From Hymenobacter psychrotolerans DSM 18569 (GTDB taxonomy: Bacteria; Bacteroidota; Bacteroidia; Cytophagales; Hymenobacteraceae), in NCBI RefSeq assembly GCF_900142395.1, contig NZ_FRAS01000011.1:62001-126000 (forward strand): 64,000 nucleotides of DNA. Reading direction: 5' to 3'. Of the stretch, positions 24,515 through 33,736 are shown one piece after another. Numbering within the stretch: position 1 is the first letter of the stretch; each line of letters begins with the position of its first letter. The notes below the pieces were generated by a model. That model searched no databases. It was given only the letters and a program-made list of their open reading frames with translations, and had not been told where the DNA came from. A program made the position numbers and the translations under genes.

Positions 24515-24558
24515 AAAGCGGCGCCTGATGCATCAGGCGCCGCTTTCTGTTTTTGTTT
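24515..24558. terminator. Terminator between aspS and the two-helix protein gene
   Basis: A 32-base perfect palindrome at 24515-24546 centred on CTGATGCATCAG, followed on the + strand by CTGTTTTTGTTTTA and on the - strand by TTTTACTTCT. For aspS (- strand) it is the downstream terminator. It has the same tip as the terminator after nuoJ. Confidence 0.85.
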
Positions 24559-24572
24559 TAGCACAACACTTC

Positions 24573-26336
24573 TTACTTTCCTACCACTGCCGTAGCAATG
24601 CTCAATTCCTTGAGCTGGGCCGGCGATATTTCCGAAGGCGAGTCAATCATGACGTCGCGGCCGGAGTTGTTTTTGGGGAAGGCAATAAAGTCGCGGATAG
24701 AATCGGCGCCACCGAAGAGGCTGCAGAGCCGGTCGAAGCCGAAGGCAATGCCGCCGTGGGGCGGGGCGCCGTACTCGAAGGCGTCGAGCAGGAAGCCGAA
24801 CTGCGCTTTGGCTTCTTCATCCGAGAAACCCAGCAGCGAGAACATGCGGGCCTGCACGGCGCGGTCATGAATGCGGATGGAGCCACCGCCCACTTCCACG
24901 CCGTTTATCACCATGTCGTAGGCGTTGGCGCGCACCTTCCCTATCGTGTCGGGGTTATCGAGCAGGGCCACGTCCTCGGGTTTGGGCGAGGTGAAGGGGT
25001 GGTGCATGGCGAAGTAGCGGCCTTCCTCCTCGATGTATTCGAGCAGCGGAAAATCCACTACCCACAGCGCCGAAAACGTGTCTTTGTCGCGCAGACCGAG
25101 GCGCTGGCCCATTTCCAGGCGCAGTTCGCTCAGGGCCTTGCGGGTTTTGTTGGGCTCGCCGGCCAGCACCAGCAGCAAGTCGCCGGGCTGGGCGTTGAAG
25201 GCGGCTTTCCACTGCTGCAGCTGCTCCTGCCCGTAGAACTTATCCACCGACGACTTGACCTGACCATCGGCTTCCATGCGGGCATACACGAGGCCGGTAG
25301 CACCAATCTGGGGGCGTTTCACATATTCAGTCAGCTCGTCGAGCTGCTTGCGGGTGTAGCTGGCCGCTCCGGTGGCGCAGATGCCTACTACCAGCCCGGC
25401 CGCTTCGAACACCGGGAAGTTGTGGCCTTTCACCACGTCGTTCAGCTCCACAAAGCGCATTTCAAAGCGCGTGTCGGGTTTGTCGTTGCCGTAGTAGCGC
25501 ATGGCGTCGGCGTAGGTCATGCGGGGCAATTTCCCGATTTCCAGCCCTTTCACCTCGCGGAACAGGTACTGCACCAGGCCCTCGAAGGTGCTCAGGATGT
25601 CTTCCTGCTCTACAAACGACATTTCGCAGTCAATCTGCGTGAATTCGGGCTGGCGGTCGGCGCGCAGGTCTTCGTCGCGGAAGCACTTCACAATCTGGAA
25701 GTACCGGTCGAAGCCCGATACCATGAGCAGCTGCTTGAACGTCTGCGGCGACTGGGGCAGGGCGTAGAACTCGCCGGGGTTCATGCGGGACGGCACCACA
25801 AAGTCACGGGCGCCTTCGGGCGTGCTTTTGATGAGCACCGGCGTTTCGACCTCAATAAACTCCTGGCCGTCGAGGAAGCGGCGGGTGGCCTGGGCCACGC
25901 GGTGGCGCAGCATCAGGTTCTGGCGCACCGGCGAGCGGCGCAAGTCCAGGTAGCGGTACTTCATCCGCAGGTCGTCGCCGCCGTCGGTTTCGTCTTCAAT
26001 CAGGAAGGGCGGCAGTTTGGCCGGATTGAGCACATCAATCTTTTCCACCCGGATTTCGATGCCGCCGGTAGGCATTTTGTCGTTTTTGGAGTGCCGCTCG
26101 GCCACCTTGCCGGTCACGCTGAGCACAAACTCGCGGCCCAGCTGACGGGCCTGCTCACGTACTTCGGCCGTTTCCACGCCTTCTTCCAGGGCCAGCTGCG
26201 TGATGCCGTACCGGTCGCGCAGATCCACCCACAGAATGCCGCCTTTGTCGCGGGTGCGCTGCACCCAGCCGCAGAGCGTGACGGTTTGGCCAATGTGTTC
26301 GGGGCGTAGGTCGCCGCAGGTATGAGTCCGGAGCAT
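24573..26336 (-). CDS. aspS: Aspartate-tRNA ligase
   Basis: Class II aminoacyl-tRNA synthetase charging tRNA-Asp. From ATG 26336 it has 587 residues, the usual bacterial length. The N-terminal OB fold (about 1-105) contains [20 protein letters not shown]. Motif 2 is [18 protein letters not shown] (about 215-232), the bacterial GAD insertion follows at about 290-410, and motif 3 is [15 protein letters not shown] near 535. An upstream in-frame ATG at 26378 would add 14 unconserved residues. Flanked by a terminator downstream and an inverted repeat upstream. Confidence 0.96.
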   Translation of the reverse strand: MLRTHTCGDLRPEHIGQTVTLCGWVQRTRDKGGILWVDLRDRYGITQLALEEGVETAEVREQARQLGREFVLSVTGKVAERHSKNDKMPTGGIEIRVEKIDVLNPAKLPPFLIEDETDGGDDLRMKYRYLDLRRSPVRQNLMLRHRVAQATRRFLDGQEFIEVETPVLIKSTPEGARDFVVPSRMNPGEFYALPQSPQTFKQLLMVSGFDRYFQIVKCFRDEDLRADRQPEFTQIDCEMSFVEQEDILSTFEGLVQYLFREVKGLEIGKLPRMTYADAMRYYGNDKPDTRFEMRFVELNDVVKGHNFPVFEAAGLVVGICATGAASYTRKQLDELTEYVKRPQIGATGLVYARMEADGQVKSSVDKFYGQEQLQQWKAAFNAQPGDLLLVLAGEPNKTRKALSELRLEMGQRLGLRDKDTFSALWVVDFPLLEYIEEEGRYFAMHHPFTSPKPEDVALLDNPDTIGKVRANAYDMVINGVEVGGGSIRIHDRAVQARMFSLLGFSDEEAKAQFGFLLDAFEYGAPPHGGIAFGFDRLCSLFGGADSIRDFIAFPKNNSGRDVMIDSPSEISPAQLKELSIATAVVGK

Positions 26337-26356
26337 TTCGGTAGAGCTGAGAGGTG

Positions 26357-26433
26357 AGAGCCCAGAACTGAGAAGCAAGCAGTGGCTGGTAGGGCCGGCT
26401 CGTCCTGCTTCTTATTTCTCAGTTCTACGCTCT
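26357..26433. repeat. Imperfect inverted repeat upstream of aspS
   Basis: Arms at about 26357-26382 and 26405-26433 share CAGAACTGAGAA and AGCAG blocks with small gaps. It sits just ahead of the aspS start codon, so it would lie in the aspS leader or at its promoter. Origin as a decayed dispersed repeat is inferred. Confidence 0.6.
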
Positions 26434-26649
26434 AAGTATAGAACAACGAAGGTAGGCAGGAAAAACCAGTCAGGGAGGGAAAAAGCGCGCCCGGCGAGCC
26501 GCTACTGCGGGCCGCCCGAACGGGAATAAGGCACGATTTGGGCCGCGTGTCGGGGTTTTGCGTAAGCTTGCGCAAAAATTGGTACGGAGTATGCAAAAGG
26601 CATTTCACCAACCAACTTTCCTCCTCGCCACCACCTCTCCTCACGCTCC

Positions 26650-27102
26650 ATGAAACGCCCCGTTCTGCTCGCTCTGGCTGCCACGCTCCTCTCCTTTTCA
26701 GCCGCGCAGGCCCAAACCAAAATCAAAACCAAAGCCAAGACGGCAGATGGCACTGAGGTAAAAACCAAATCGGAAGCCGAGGCCGTGACCCTCAGCGGCC
26801 CCATCAAGCGGGTAGAAACCCTGTCGGGTATCGACGTGTTTCCGGCCTCCAACGGCCAGACCATCATGCTCAGCTTCACGCAGCAGTTCACCAAGCCCGG
26901 CACGCTGGTGATGACCAACTACAAAAAGCAGCCCATCTACACAGCCGCCCTCGACCCGGCCACCAACACCGGCGAGCCGGTAGACCTGGGCCGTATTCCG
27001 GCCGGCACCTACCTTATTGAGGCCAAAACCGGCAACTACGTCTACTGGAAGAGCGTGAAGATTAAATATCCGGCGGCTCCGGTGACAAAAAAGCGCCGGT
27101 AG
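26650..27102 (+). CDS. Secreted hypothetical protein with a T9SS-like C-terminal beta domain
   Basis: A 150-residue protein with a clear signal peptide (about 1-22, ending SAAQAQ). The mature N-terminus is lysine/threonine-rich (TKIKTKAKTADGTEVKTK). The C-terminal ~80 residues form a short beta-sandwich pattern ending GTYLIEAKTGNYVYWKSVKI, which resembles T9SS type A C-terminal domains (the GxYxL motif), although the tail KRR is atypical. Function unknown. It starts about 310 bases from the divergent aspS. Confidence 0.78.
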   Translation: MKRPVLLALAATLLSFSAAQAQTKIKTKAKTADGTEVKTKSEAEAVTLSGPIKRVETLSGIDVFPASNGQTIMLSFTQQFTKPGTLVMTNYKKQPIYTAALDPATNTGEPVDLGRIPAGTYLIEAKTGNYVYWKSVKIKYPAAPVTKKRR

Positions 27103-27235
27103 CATCTGCTGTACAGGCCCCTTTGCAGGCTCCGGAGTCGTTGCGGCTTCGGAGCTTTGCGTTTGTGGCAACTGTGGCGGCCCGCTGAGTTGCCTTCGGG
27201 CCTGATGCCTCATCCTCGTACCTTTGCCCTCGACT

Positions 27236-27802
27236 ATGAAAACTACCTCCTCTTTTTTCCGCCTTGCGCCGCTGCTGGTTCTGCTGCTGAGTCTGGCGGC
27301 TTTCGTAGCTCCCAAGCTCAAGAAAACGGCCATTAACAAAAGTATCAGCGTGGGCGTGCCCGACGGGTTTCAGGCCCTGCCCGATGACGGCATTGCGGTG
27401 AAATACCCGTCGCCGCGCAAGCCGCTGGCCGTGTTCAGCAACCCCAGCGGCCGCGTCGATTTCAGCGTGGCCCAGAAGCCCAGCACCTTCAGCAACCGCG
27501 ACTACGCCCTGCTGCTGAAGATTTACAAGGCCAGCATCCAGAACATGTACTCGAAGGTGGAATTCCTGGCCGAGGACATCCGCACCATCAACAAGCGCGA
27601 CTTTGTGGTGCTGGAGTTTGTCTCGACGGTGGCCGACAATCGCCGGGCCAGCAACCTGGCCCCCATTCGGCGCTACCAGATGGTGCAGTACACCATCACC
27701 GGCGACCAGCTTACGGTATTCACCTTCGTGGCTCCCGCCGACGAGAAGGCCCAGTGGCAGCCTACCGCCCAAGCCGTGATGCAAAGCATTGTGATGAAGT
27801 AG
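27236..27802 (+). CDS. Secreted or membrane-anchored hypothetical protein
   Basis: A 188-residue protein from ATG 27236. Its N-terminal hydrophobic segment (about 9-26, LAPLLVLLLSLAAFVAP) is a signal peptide or anchor. The mature domain alternates short strands and ends with AQWQPTAQAVMQSIVMK. The pattern 'YPSPRKPLAVF...VVLEFVSTV...TFVAPADEKAQWQPTA' recalls PsbP/DUF1795-like periplasmic domains, but this is a weak resemblance. TACCTTTG at 27219-27226, a match to the -7 box, lies only 9 bases from the ATG, so the transcript leader could be very short. Confidence 0.75.
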   Translation: MKTTSSFFRLAPLLVLLLSLAAFVAPKLKKTAINKSISVGVPDGFQALPDDGIAVKYPSPRKPLAVFSNPSGRVDFSVAQKPSTFSNRDYALLLKIYKASIQNMYSKVEFLAEDIRTINKRDFVVLEFVSTVADNRRASNLAPIRRYQMVQYTITGDQLTVFTFVAPADEKAQWQPTAQAVMQSIVMK

Positions 27803-27831
27803 TTTGATGGGCTGATGGGTGATTGTTAGGT

Positions 27832-27918
27832 GTTAATGGCTGATGGTTGATTGTTGACAGGCTGGTTTTGTCTGACTATAAACAATTAACAATCACCACC
27901 CAACCATCAGCCATTAAC
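27832..27918. repeat. Inverted repeat upstream of tadA
   Basis: Perfect 18-bp arms at 27832-27849 and 27901-27918 (GTTAATGGCTGATGGTTG and its complement), with further partial pairing (GATTGTTGAC / GGTGATTGTT) inside. It occupies the space before the tadA ATG at 27929. Composition (GTTGATTGTT) resembles the decayed element at 18546-18601. Confidence 0.8.
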
Positions 27919-27928
27919 AAGCAACACC

Positions 27929-28360
27929 ATGTCCGACGAGCAGTATATGCGCGAGGCGCTGAAGCAGGCGCGGTATGCTTTTGCGGAAGAGGAAATTCCG
28001 ATTGGGGCGGTGGTAGTGCTGGACCGGCAGATTATTGCGCGAGCCTACAACCAGACCGAGAAGCTGCGCGACGTGACGGCCCACGCCGAAATGCTGGCCC
28101 TGACGGCGGCGGCCAACCACGTCGGCAACAAATACCTATCCGACTGCACCCTCTACGTGACCGTGGAGCCCTGTGTGATGTGCGCCGGCGCCACGGCCTG
28201 GGCCCAGTTGCGGCGCGTGGTATATGGCGCTGATGAGCCCAAGTTTGGCTACCGACGCCACGGCAACCTACTGCATCCGAAGGCGGAAGTGGTAACGGGC
28301 GTGCTGGGTGCGGAGTGTGGCGAGATAATGCAGGAGTTCTTCGCGCGGAAGCGGAAATAG
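27929..28360 (+). CDS. tadA: tRNA-specific adenosine deaminase
   Basis: Zinc deaminase converting adenosine 34 of tRNA-Arg to inosine. The 143 residues contain the catalytic pair His52-Ala-Glu54 (HAEMLAL) and the zinc cysteines Cys82 and Cys85 in PCVMCAGA. The N-terminal MREALKQARYAFAEEEIPIGAVVV is typical of the family. Length and motifs fit TadA rather than cytosine or guanine deaminases, though relatives can act on other nucleosides. It begins 11 bases after an inverted repeat. Confidence 0.9.
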   Translation: MSDEQYMREALKQARYAFAEEEIPIGAVVVLDRQIIARAYNQTEKLRDVTAHAEMLALTAAANHVGNKYLSDCTLYVTVEPCVMCAGATAWAQLRRVVYGADEPKFGYRRHGNLLHPKAEVVTGVLGAECGEIMQEFFARKRK

Positions 28361-28362
28361 GC

Positions 28363-28370
28363 TACTTTTG
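28363..28370 (+). promoter_or_regulatory. Candidate -7 box for superoxide dismutase
   Basis: TACTTTTG matches TAnnTTTG and lies just after the tadA stop, 100 bases before the sod start. A TTC-rich segment about 22 bases upstream could serve as a -33 box but lacks TTG. Confidence 0.4.
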
Positions 28371-28470
28371 GCCGGCCTCGTAACCCTGGCCGGGGTGCGG
28401 CGGTTATACTCTGACGCGGGGCTGGCCCCGCATCCGTTTTTCTCTCCCTTTCACCTAAAACCCAACTACT

Positions 28471-29079
28471 ATGGCTTTCGAACTGCCCAAACTGCCCTAC
28501 GCCTACGACGCCCTGGAGCCGCACATCGATGCGCAGACCATGGAAATCCACCATACCAAGCACCACCAGGCGTACGTCACAAACCTCAACAACGCCATTG
28601 CCGGCACCGACATGGAAGGCAAGAGCCTCGAAGACCTGATGCAGAACATTGCATCGGCTCCGGCGGCGGTGCGCAACAACGGCGGCGGCCACTGGAACCA
28701 CTCCCTGTTCTGGACCATTCTGGGCCCGAACGGTGGCGGTGAGCCCACGGGCGGAGTAGGCGAGGCCATTACGAAGGCGTTTGGCAGCTACGAGAAGTTC
28801 AAGGAGGAGTTCACGAAAGCCGCTACCACGCGCTTCGGCTCCGGCTGGGCCTGGCTGTGCAAGCAGACCGACGGCTCGGTTAAAATCTGCTCGACGCCCA
28901 ACCAGGACAACCCGCTGATGCCCGACTCCGGCTGCCAGGGCACGCCCGTACTGGGCCTCGACGTGTGGGAGCACGCCTACTACCTCAAGTACCAGAACCG
29001 CCGCCCCGACTACATCGCGGCCTTCTACAACGCCATCAACTGGGACGAAGTGAACCGTCGCTTCGCTGAGGCTGCGTAG
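28471..29079 (+). CDS. sodA: Superoxide dismutase, Fe/Mn family
   Basis: Converts superoxide to peroxide and oxygen. 202 residues. The four metal ligands are visible: His27 in the N-terminal helix ([13 protein letters not shown]), His77 in [11 protein letters not shown], and Asp164 and His168 in [19 protein letters not shown]. There is no signal peptide, so it is cytoplasmic. The [10 protein letters not shown] segment is usual for Mn or cambialistic types, but metal choice cannot be fixed by eye. A small Cys-containing insertion (PDSGCQGTP) precedes the last ligands. Followed by a strong terminator, so the gene is probably monocistronic. Confidence 0.95.
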   Translation: MAFELPKLPYAYDALEPHIDAQTMEIHHTKHHQAYVTNLNNAIAGTDMEGKSLEDLMQNIASAPAAVRNNGGGHWNHSLFWTILGPNGGGEPTGGVGEAITKAFGSYEKFKEEFTKAATTRFGSGWAWLCKQTDGSVKICSTPNQDNPLMPDSGCQGTPVLGLDVWEHAYYLKYQNRRPDYIAAFYNAINWDEVNRRFAEAA

Positions 29080-29093
29080 CGCTTTTCCGCCCC

Positions 29094-29135
29094 ATCAAAA
29101 AAGGCCGACCTGCATGCAGGTCGGCCTTTTTTGAT
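29094..29135 (+). terminator. Rho-independent terminator after sodA
   Basis: A 42-base perfect palindrome with an A-tract on the left, GGCCGACCTG/CAGGTCGGCC stem and TTTTTT on the right. It should work in both directions. Confidence 0.94.
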
Positions 29136-29511
29136 GCTCGTTGCGGCCACTTTCCTGGCGGCCTAAGCAGTGCAACCCGTGCCTGACGCACGCGCCAGGG
29201 GCCCAGCGGGGCCAACGGCTGCTGTCCCTACTCAGCAAGCTGCTGTGCTTTCTGTTCGGGTTTCGCCGGTATTGTCTCCGTTTTCGCCTTTCTGTTTTTG
29301 CCTATCTTTGAATTCCCGGGTTGCGCAAGCATTCGGGTTGCTCTTTTCCTCCTCTCTTCCGGCTGTTTTTACAAAGAACGTTAGCATTTGTTTATCAGGC
29401 TCTTATTCACTTTTCTTCGACACAACCGGGCAGTGAGCAGGGCAGCATGAGCATAGCGCTTTTTATACGACACTTCCAGAGCACCTCATCCCACCTTTCA
29501 AGTACATCTGC
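29136..29511. other. 376-base leader region of the nucleoside permease gene
   Basis: No supported coding frame. TATCTTTG at 29303-29310 matches the -7 box TAnnTTTG, with a TTTTC segment about 20 bases upstream. This would give a long leader of about 200 bases before the permease ATG at 29512. The leader is T-rich. I see no recognisable riboswitch. Confidence 0.45.
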
Positions 29512-30801
29512 ATGAGTACCAAGTTGCGGCTCACCATTCTGAGCTTTCTACAGTTTTTCATCTGGGGCTCATGGCTGATAACCATCGGGGCGTACTGGTT
29601 TCAGACCAAGCAGTGGTCGGGCGCGCAGTTTGGGGCCATCTTCTCCACGATGGGCATTGCGTCCATTTTCATGCCCTCACTCATGGGCATCGTGGCCGAT
29701 AAGTGGGTGAATGCCGAGAAGCTCTACGGCGCGCTGCATATCCTGGGCGGCCTCGTGCTGTGCACCATTCCCATGGTCACGGACCCCGGCATGTTTTTCT
29801 GGGTGATTCTGCTGAACATGATTTTCTACATGCCCACGCTGGCGCTGTCCATTGCCGTATCGTACTCGGTGCTCAAGCGTGAGGGGCTCGATGTGGTGAA
29901 GGACTACCCGCCCATCCGGGTGTGGGGCACTATCGGCTTTATTGTGGCCATGTGGACGGTAAGTCTGCTGGGTTTCGAGAAGTCGGCCAGCCAGTTCTAC
30001 GTGGCGGCCGCGGCGGCTATTCTGCTGGGTGTCTACTCGTTTACGCTGCCGAAATGCCCGCCACCGTCCAAAGACACGCCCAGCCGCTCCCTGGTTGATG
30101 TACTGGGCCTGAAGTCGTTTGCCCTGCTGCGCGACACCAAGATGCTCACCTTCTTCCTGTTCGCGCTGCTGCTGGGCGCGGCGCTGCAGCTCACCAATGC
30201 CTACGGCGACACCTTCCTGCACGACTTCGACAAGGTGCCGGCCTACAAGGACACGTTTGCCGTGAAGTACCCGGCCATCATCATGTCCATTTCGCAGATT
30301 TCGGAAACGCTGTTCATTCTGGCTATTCCGTTCTTTCTGCGGCGCTTTGGCATCAAGCAGGTAATGCTGTTCAGCATGATTGCCTGGGTACTGCGCTTCG
30401 GCCTGCTGGCTTTCGGCACCCCCGATTTCCCCGGCATCTCCCTGATTGTGCTATCCTGCATTGTGTACGGCATGGCCTTCGACTTCTTCAACATCTCCGG
30501 CTCCCTGTTCGTGGAAACGCAGACTGCTTCGTCTATCCGGGCCAGCGCGCAGGGCTTGTTCATGATGATGACCAACGGCTTTGGGGCGGTGCTGGGCAGC
30601 TCGGTCAGCGGCGTGGTTATCGAGAAGTACTTCACCGCTGCTGATGGCGTCACGAAAGACTGGCAGGGCATCTGGCTGTCCTTTGCCGGCTACGCGCTGG
30701 TCATTGCCGTGCTGTTCGTTATTCTGTTCAAGCACAAGCACGTTCCGCAGGAAGTGGAGGAAACCGCTCAGGAGCCGCTGCTATCCGTAGAGCAGGCCTA
30801 G
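29512..30801 (+). CDS. Nucleoside:H+ symporter-family MFS transporter (NupG/XapB-like)
   Basis: Inner-membrane transporter of 429 residues with about 12 hydrophobic helices, predicted to import nucleosides with protons. It matches the NupG-type pattern: LRLTILSFLQFFIWGSWLITIGAYW at the N-terminus, GIVADKWVNAEKLYGALHILGG (about 62-83), YPPIRVWGTIGFIVAMW near 138-154, and the late helix GMAFDFFNISGSLFVE near 322-337. The C-terminal tail is acidic. It neighbours ndk (convergent), consistent with nucleotide salvage. Exact substrate not determined. Confidence 0.9.
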   Translation: MSTKLRLTILSFLQFFIWGSWLITIGAYWFQTKQWSGAQFGAIFSTMGIASIFMPSLMGIVADKWVNAEKLYGALHILGGLVLCTIPMVTDPGMFFWVILLNMIFYMPTLALSIAVSYSVLKREGLDVVKDYPPIRVWGTIGFIVAMWTVSLLGFEKSASQFYVAAAAAILLGVYSFTLPKCPPPSKDTPSRSLVDVLGLKSFALLRDTKMLTFFLFALLLGAALQLTNAYGDTFLHDFDKVPAYKDTFAVKYPAIIMSISQISETLFILAIPFFLRRFGIKQVMLFSMIAWVLRFGLLAFGTPDFPGISLIVLSCIVYGMAFDFFNISGSLFVETQTASSIRASAQGLFMMMTNGFGAVLGSSVSGVVIEKYFTAADGVTKDWQGIWLSFAGYALVIAVLFVILFKHKHVPQEVEETAQEPLLSVEQA

Positions 30802-30856
30802 AGCTCAGCAAGCCCGTTAGTATAAAAAAAGTTTATAAATAGTCTGTTTTTAGTAC

Positions 30857-30899
30857 ACAAAAAATCCCGCTTTGCAGCCTGCAAAGCGGGATTTTTTGT
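30857..30899. terminator. Bidirectional terminator between permease and ndk
   Basis: Arms at 30857-30877 and 30879-30899 (ATCCCGCTTTGCAG core) with A-tract on the left and T-tract on the right. It serves the convergent permease (+) and ndk (-) genes. Confidence 0.93.
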
Positions 30900-30939
30900 C
30901 AGAATCGGCTACGCGTAGCTGACTATTGGTTGCGGAAGG

Positions 30940-31359
30940 CTAGAACTGCTCGTCGGCCGAGAAGAAGAAGTCACCTTCGATTTTCGCGTTTTCGTCGGAG
31001 TCGGAGCCGTGTACGGCGTTAGCCTCGATGCTCTTGGCGTATTTCTTCCGGATGGTGCCTTCGGCGGCCTGAGCCGGGTTGGTAGCGCCAATCAGGGTGC
31101 GGAAGTCGGCTACAGCGTTGTCTTTCTCCAGGATAGCCGCCACGATGGGGCCCGAAGACATGTACTTCACCAAGTCGCCGTAGAACGGACGCTCGGCGTG
31201 CACTTCGTAGAACTTGCCGGCACGCTCAGCCGTCAGGAGCACTTTTTTCAGCGAAACAATACGGAAGCCACCTTCCTCAATCATGCTCAGGATGCCACCG
31301 ATGTGGTTTTCCTGCGTGGCGTCGGGCTTAATCATGGTGAACGTGCGGTTCGTAGCCAT
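30940..31359 (-). CDS. ndk: Nucleoside diphosphate kinase
   Basis: Balances nucleoside triphosphate pools by phosphate transfer through a histidine intermediate. From ATG 31359 it has 139 residues, the normal size. It starts [14 protein letters not shown] (nucleotide-binding lysine Lys11) and carries the active-site His117 in [12 protein letters not shown]. The longer open frame to 31452 adds 31 unconserved residues and is rejected. A candidate promoter lies about 65-70 bases upstream on the same strand. Confidence 0.96.
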   Translation of the reverse strand: MATNRTFTMIKPDATQENHIGGILSMIEEGGFRIVSLKKVLLTAERAGKFYEVHAERPFYGDLVKYMSSGPIVAAILEKDNAVADFRTLIGATNPAQAAEGTIRKKYAKSIEANAVHGSDSDENAKIEGDFFFSADEQF

Positions 31360-31421
31360 TTTGTCTGGTATGGTTAGGGGTTGAAATGAACAGGTAGAGC
31401 AAAGCCGGAACTTTGCGGGCG

Positions 31422-31455
31422 CAAAAGTAGCCTGATTATTCGGGGTGCGCACAAG
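31422..31455 (-). promoter_or_regulatory. Candidate Bacteroidota promoter for ndk
   Basis: On the - strand TACTTTTG (31429-31422) matches TAnnTTTG. A TTG occurs 22 bases upstream (about 31454-31452), within the 17-23 base spacing known for Bacteroidota promoters. The ndk ATG is 63 bases downstream. Confidence 0.55.
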
Positions 31456-31639
31456 TCAGCTGCCCGAAACGCCGATATTCTGTCGGCACCGGGCCCTGCT
31501 GAACACCTCATTTCCGACATTCCAGCCAATCTGCGCACTAAAGCGCAGGCCGTTTTGTTGGAACCCAGAATATTTACGACTTTTGCCGCCTTTGTACGCG
31601 GCCTAAACCACCGAAATTCAGTCACCTACCCCGTAGGAA

Positions 31640-32683
31640 ATGTCCACAATATCTGAGTTGCAGGAGTTGCTGTCGCAGCCCCGGCAGGTTTTCATCACTA
31701 CCCACCACAAACCCGACGCCGACGCCCTGGGCTCGTCGCTGGGCCTGGCGGGCTACCTGCGCAAAAAGGGCCATTCCGTCACGGTCGTCACGCCTTCCGA
31801 CTATCCGAATTTCCTGGCCTGGATGCCCGGCAACGAGGAAGTGGTGGTGTACGAGCCGCGCGAAAACGACGCCCAGGTGCGCGACATCATCAAGGCTGCG
31901 GAGGTGCTGTTCTGCCTGGATTTTTCCAGCCTCAACCGCATCAACGAGCTGGGCTCCTACATCCGGCAGGCGGCGGGCACCAAGGTCCTCATCGACCACC
32001 ACCAGGAGCCCGAGCAGTTTGCCGACCTCGACTATTCCAACTCCAGCGCCGCCGCCACGGCCGAGCTGGTGTTTGAAGTAATCCGGGACTTGGGCGACCA
32101 GGCGCTGATTGATGTGGGCATCGGGGAGTGCCTGTACGCCGGCATCATGACCGATACGGGCTCGTTCCGGCACCCCAGCACCTCGCGCAATGTGCACCTC
32201 ATCATTGCGGAGCTGCTGAATGCCGGCATCAACCTCTCCGACGTGCACCGCCGCATCTACGACTCGCACTCTGAAATGCGCCTGCGCTTCCTGGGCTTCG
32301 TGCTGAAGGACAAGCTCACGGTGCTGCGCGAGTACAACACGGCCTACATTGCCATTACCCAGGACGAGCTGCGCCAGTACGACTCCAAAACCGGTGATAC
32401 GGAAGGCCTCGTCAACTTTGCGCTCAGCATCGAGGGCATTGTGTTTGCGGCTGTGCTCATCGACCGGGGCCAGGCCATCAAGATTTCCTTCCGCTCCGTC
32501 GGCGACTTCTCGGTAAGCAGCTTCTCGCGCGACCATTTCCAGGGCGGCGGCCACCACAATGCGGCCGGCGGCATCAGCTACGACAAGCTGGAGCCTACCG
32601 TGCAACGTTTTCTGGGGTTGCTGCCTCAGTACCAAAGCCAACTGGTGACGGCCCCGCTGGCAGTTGCGCCGCCTTCGGCGTAA
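31640..32683 (+). CDS. DHH-family phosphoesterase, NrnA-like
   Basis: Predicted manganese-dependent oligoribonuclease / 3'-phosphoadenosine 5'-phosphate phosphatase of 347 residues. The DHH domain has motif I THHKPDADALGSSLGL (about 21-36), the name-giving DHH in VLIDHHQEP (about 114), and a metal-site segment GIMTDTGSFRH near 170. The C-terminal DHHA1 substrate domain ends with GGGHHNAAGGISYDKLE near 300-317. It is divergent from ndk and followed by the FKBP cluster. NrnA-type activity is the most likely role, but c-di-AMP or pApA hydrolysis by relatives is also known. Confidence 0.9.
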   Translation: MSTISELQELLSQPRQVFITTHHKPDADALGSSLGLAGYLRKKGHSVTVVTPSDYPNFLAWMPGNEEVVVYEPRENDAQVRDIIKAAEVLFCLDFSSLNRINELGSYIRQAAGTKVLIDHHQEPEQFADLDYSNSSAAATAELVFEVIRDLGDQALIDVGIGECLYAGIMTDTGSFRHPSTSRNVHLIIAELLNAGINLSDVHRRIYDSHSEMRLRFLGFVLKDKLTVLREYNTAYIAITQDELRQYDSKTGDTEGLVNFALSIEGIVFAAVLIDRGQAIKISFRSVGDFSVSSFSRDHFQGGGHHNAAGGISYDKLEPTVQRFLGLLPQYQSQLVTAPLAVAPPSA

Positions 32684-32721
32684 CTTGCCTGAAATTTCCT
32701 TTTTCACCCCTTCTCTGCTTC

Positions 32722-33675
32722 ATGCATCTGCATCGCAACATTCTGAGCCTGGCCCTGGCGGCCGGCGTACTGGGCCTGGCCTCCTGCAATAAGGGCGGCG
32801 ACTTCGCGAAAACGAAAACCGGCATCGAATACAAAATCTTCAAAAACGACGGCGGCACCAAATACTCGTCGCGGGAAGTAAGCGCCGATGGGGATGCCAC
32901 CTACAAGGACCGTATCGGTAAAATTCTGGCGCTGGACGTAGAATACCGCACCGCCAAAGACTCAGTACTGTTCAACTCGCGCAAGCAGCAGGGCATTCCG
33001 ATGCGCATTGAGCTGCAGGAGCTGCAGGTGAAAGGCGGCCTGGAAGAAGCGCTGTCGCTGCTGCAGCCCGGCGACTCGGCTGTGTTCCGCTTCAACGTGG
33101 ACACCATCTTCGCCAAGTCGTTTAAGCAGCCGGTGCCGGAGTTCATGAAGAAAGCCGGCAACACCATGACCATGTTCGTGAAGGCGCAGAAGCTGCAGAC
33201 CCGCGACGAGGCCATGGCCGACCAGCAGAAGTCCATGATGGAGCAGCAGCAGAAAATGGCGGCCCACGCCGAAGAGCAGCTGAAAAAGGACGACGTGATT
33301 CTGCAGGAGTACGTGAAGAAAAACAACATGACCATGCAGAAAGACGCTTCCGGCGTGTACTACATGGTGACCAAGCCCGGCACCGGCCCCAAGCCGAAAG
33401 CCGGCCAGACGGTTTCGGTGCTCTACAAAGGCACGCTGCTCGACGGCAAGGTGTTCGACTCGTCGGAGAAGATGGGGAACAAGCCGATTGACTTCCCGAT
33501 CGGCGTAGGCCAGGTGATTCCGGGCTGGGACAAAGCCATTCCGCTGCTGGCCAAAGGCAGCAAGGCCACGCTGCTGATTCCGTCGTCGCTGGCCTACGGG
33601 CAGCGCGGCGCCGGTGCCGACATCCCGGCCGATGCGCCCCTGCGCTTCGACGTGGAGCTGGTGGACGTGAAGTAG
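32722..33675 (+). CDS. FKBP-type peptidyl-prolyl isomerase lipoprotein (array gene 1)
   Basis: Envelope prolyl isomerase of 317 residues. A lipoprotein signal ends with the lipobox LASC at Cys22 or nearby. A first FKBP-like domain, diverged (about 30-150: LEEALSLLQPGDSAVFRFN), is followed by a Gln/Lys-rich helical linker (about 160-205) and a C-terminal canonical FKBP domain (about 210-317) with GQTVSVLYKGTLLDGKVFDS, GVGQVIPGWDKAIPLL and SSLAYGQRGAG. Closely related in layout to the fourth gene of the array (34884-35831). Followed by a terminator. Confidence 0.92.
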   Translation: MHLHRNILSLALAAGVLGLASCNKGGDFAKTKTGIEYKIFKNDGGTKYSSREVSADGDATYKDRIGKILALDVEYRTAKDSVLFNSRKQQGIPMRIELQELQVKGGLEEALSLLQPGDSAVFRFNVDTIFAKSFKQPVPEFMKKAGNTMTMFVKAQKLQTRDEAMADQQKSMMEQQQKMAAHAEEQLKKDDVILQEYVKKNNMTMQKDASGVYYMVTKPGTGPKPKAGQTVSVLYKGTLLDGKVFDSSEKMGNKPIDFPIGVGQVIPGWDKAIPLLAKGSKATLLIPSSLAYGQRGAGADIPADAPLRFDVELVDVK

Positions 33676-33682
33676 AAAACTC

Positions 33683-33716
33683 AGCCGCGGCCGGTCTCGG
33701 CCGCGGCTTTTTACCC
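33683..33716 (+). terminator. Rho-independent terminator after the first FKBP gene
   Basis: Stem AGCCGCGGCC (33683-33692) / GGCCGCGGCT (33699-33708) with a 6-base loop, followed by a T-rich tract. Confidence 0.9.
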
Positions 33717-33736
33717 TTTTTTAGTTACTTACGCTT

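Noticed and set aside
24528..26309. 593-codon + strand frame opposite aspS
   Set aside because: Antisense to aspS; composition is that of a reverse-frame shadow.
26556..26577. Palindrome TTTTGCG...CGCAAAA upstream of the secreted gene at 26650
   Set aside because: Centre and arms have mismatches and no regulator is indicated; noted but not strong enough for a site.
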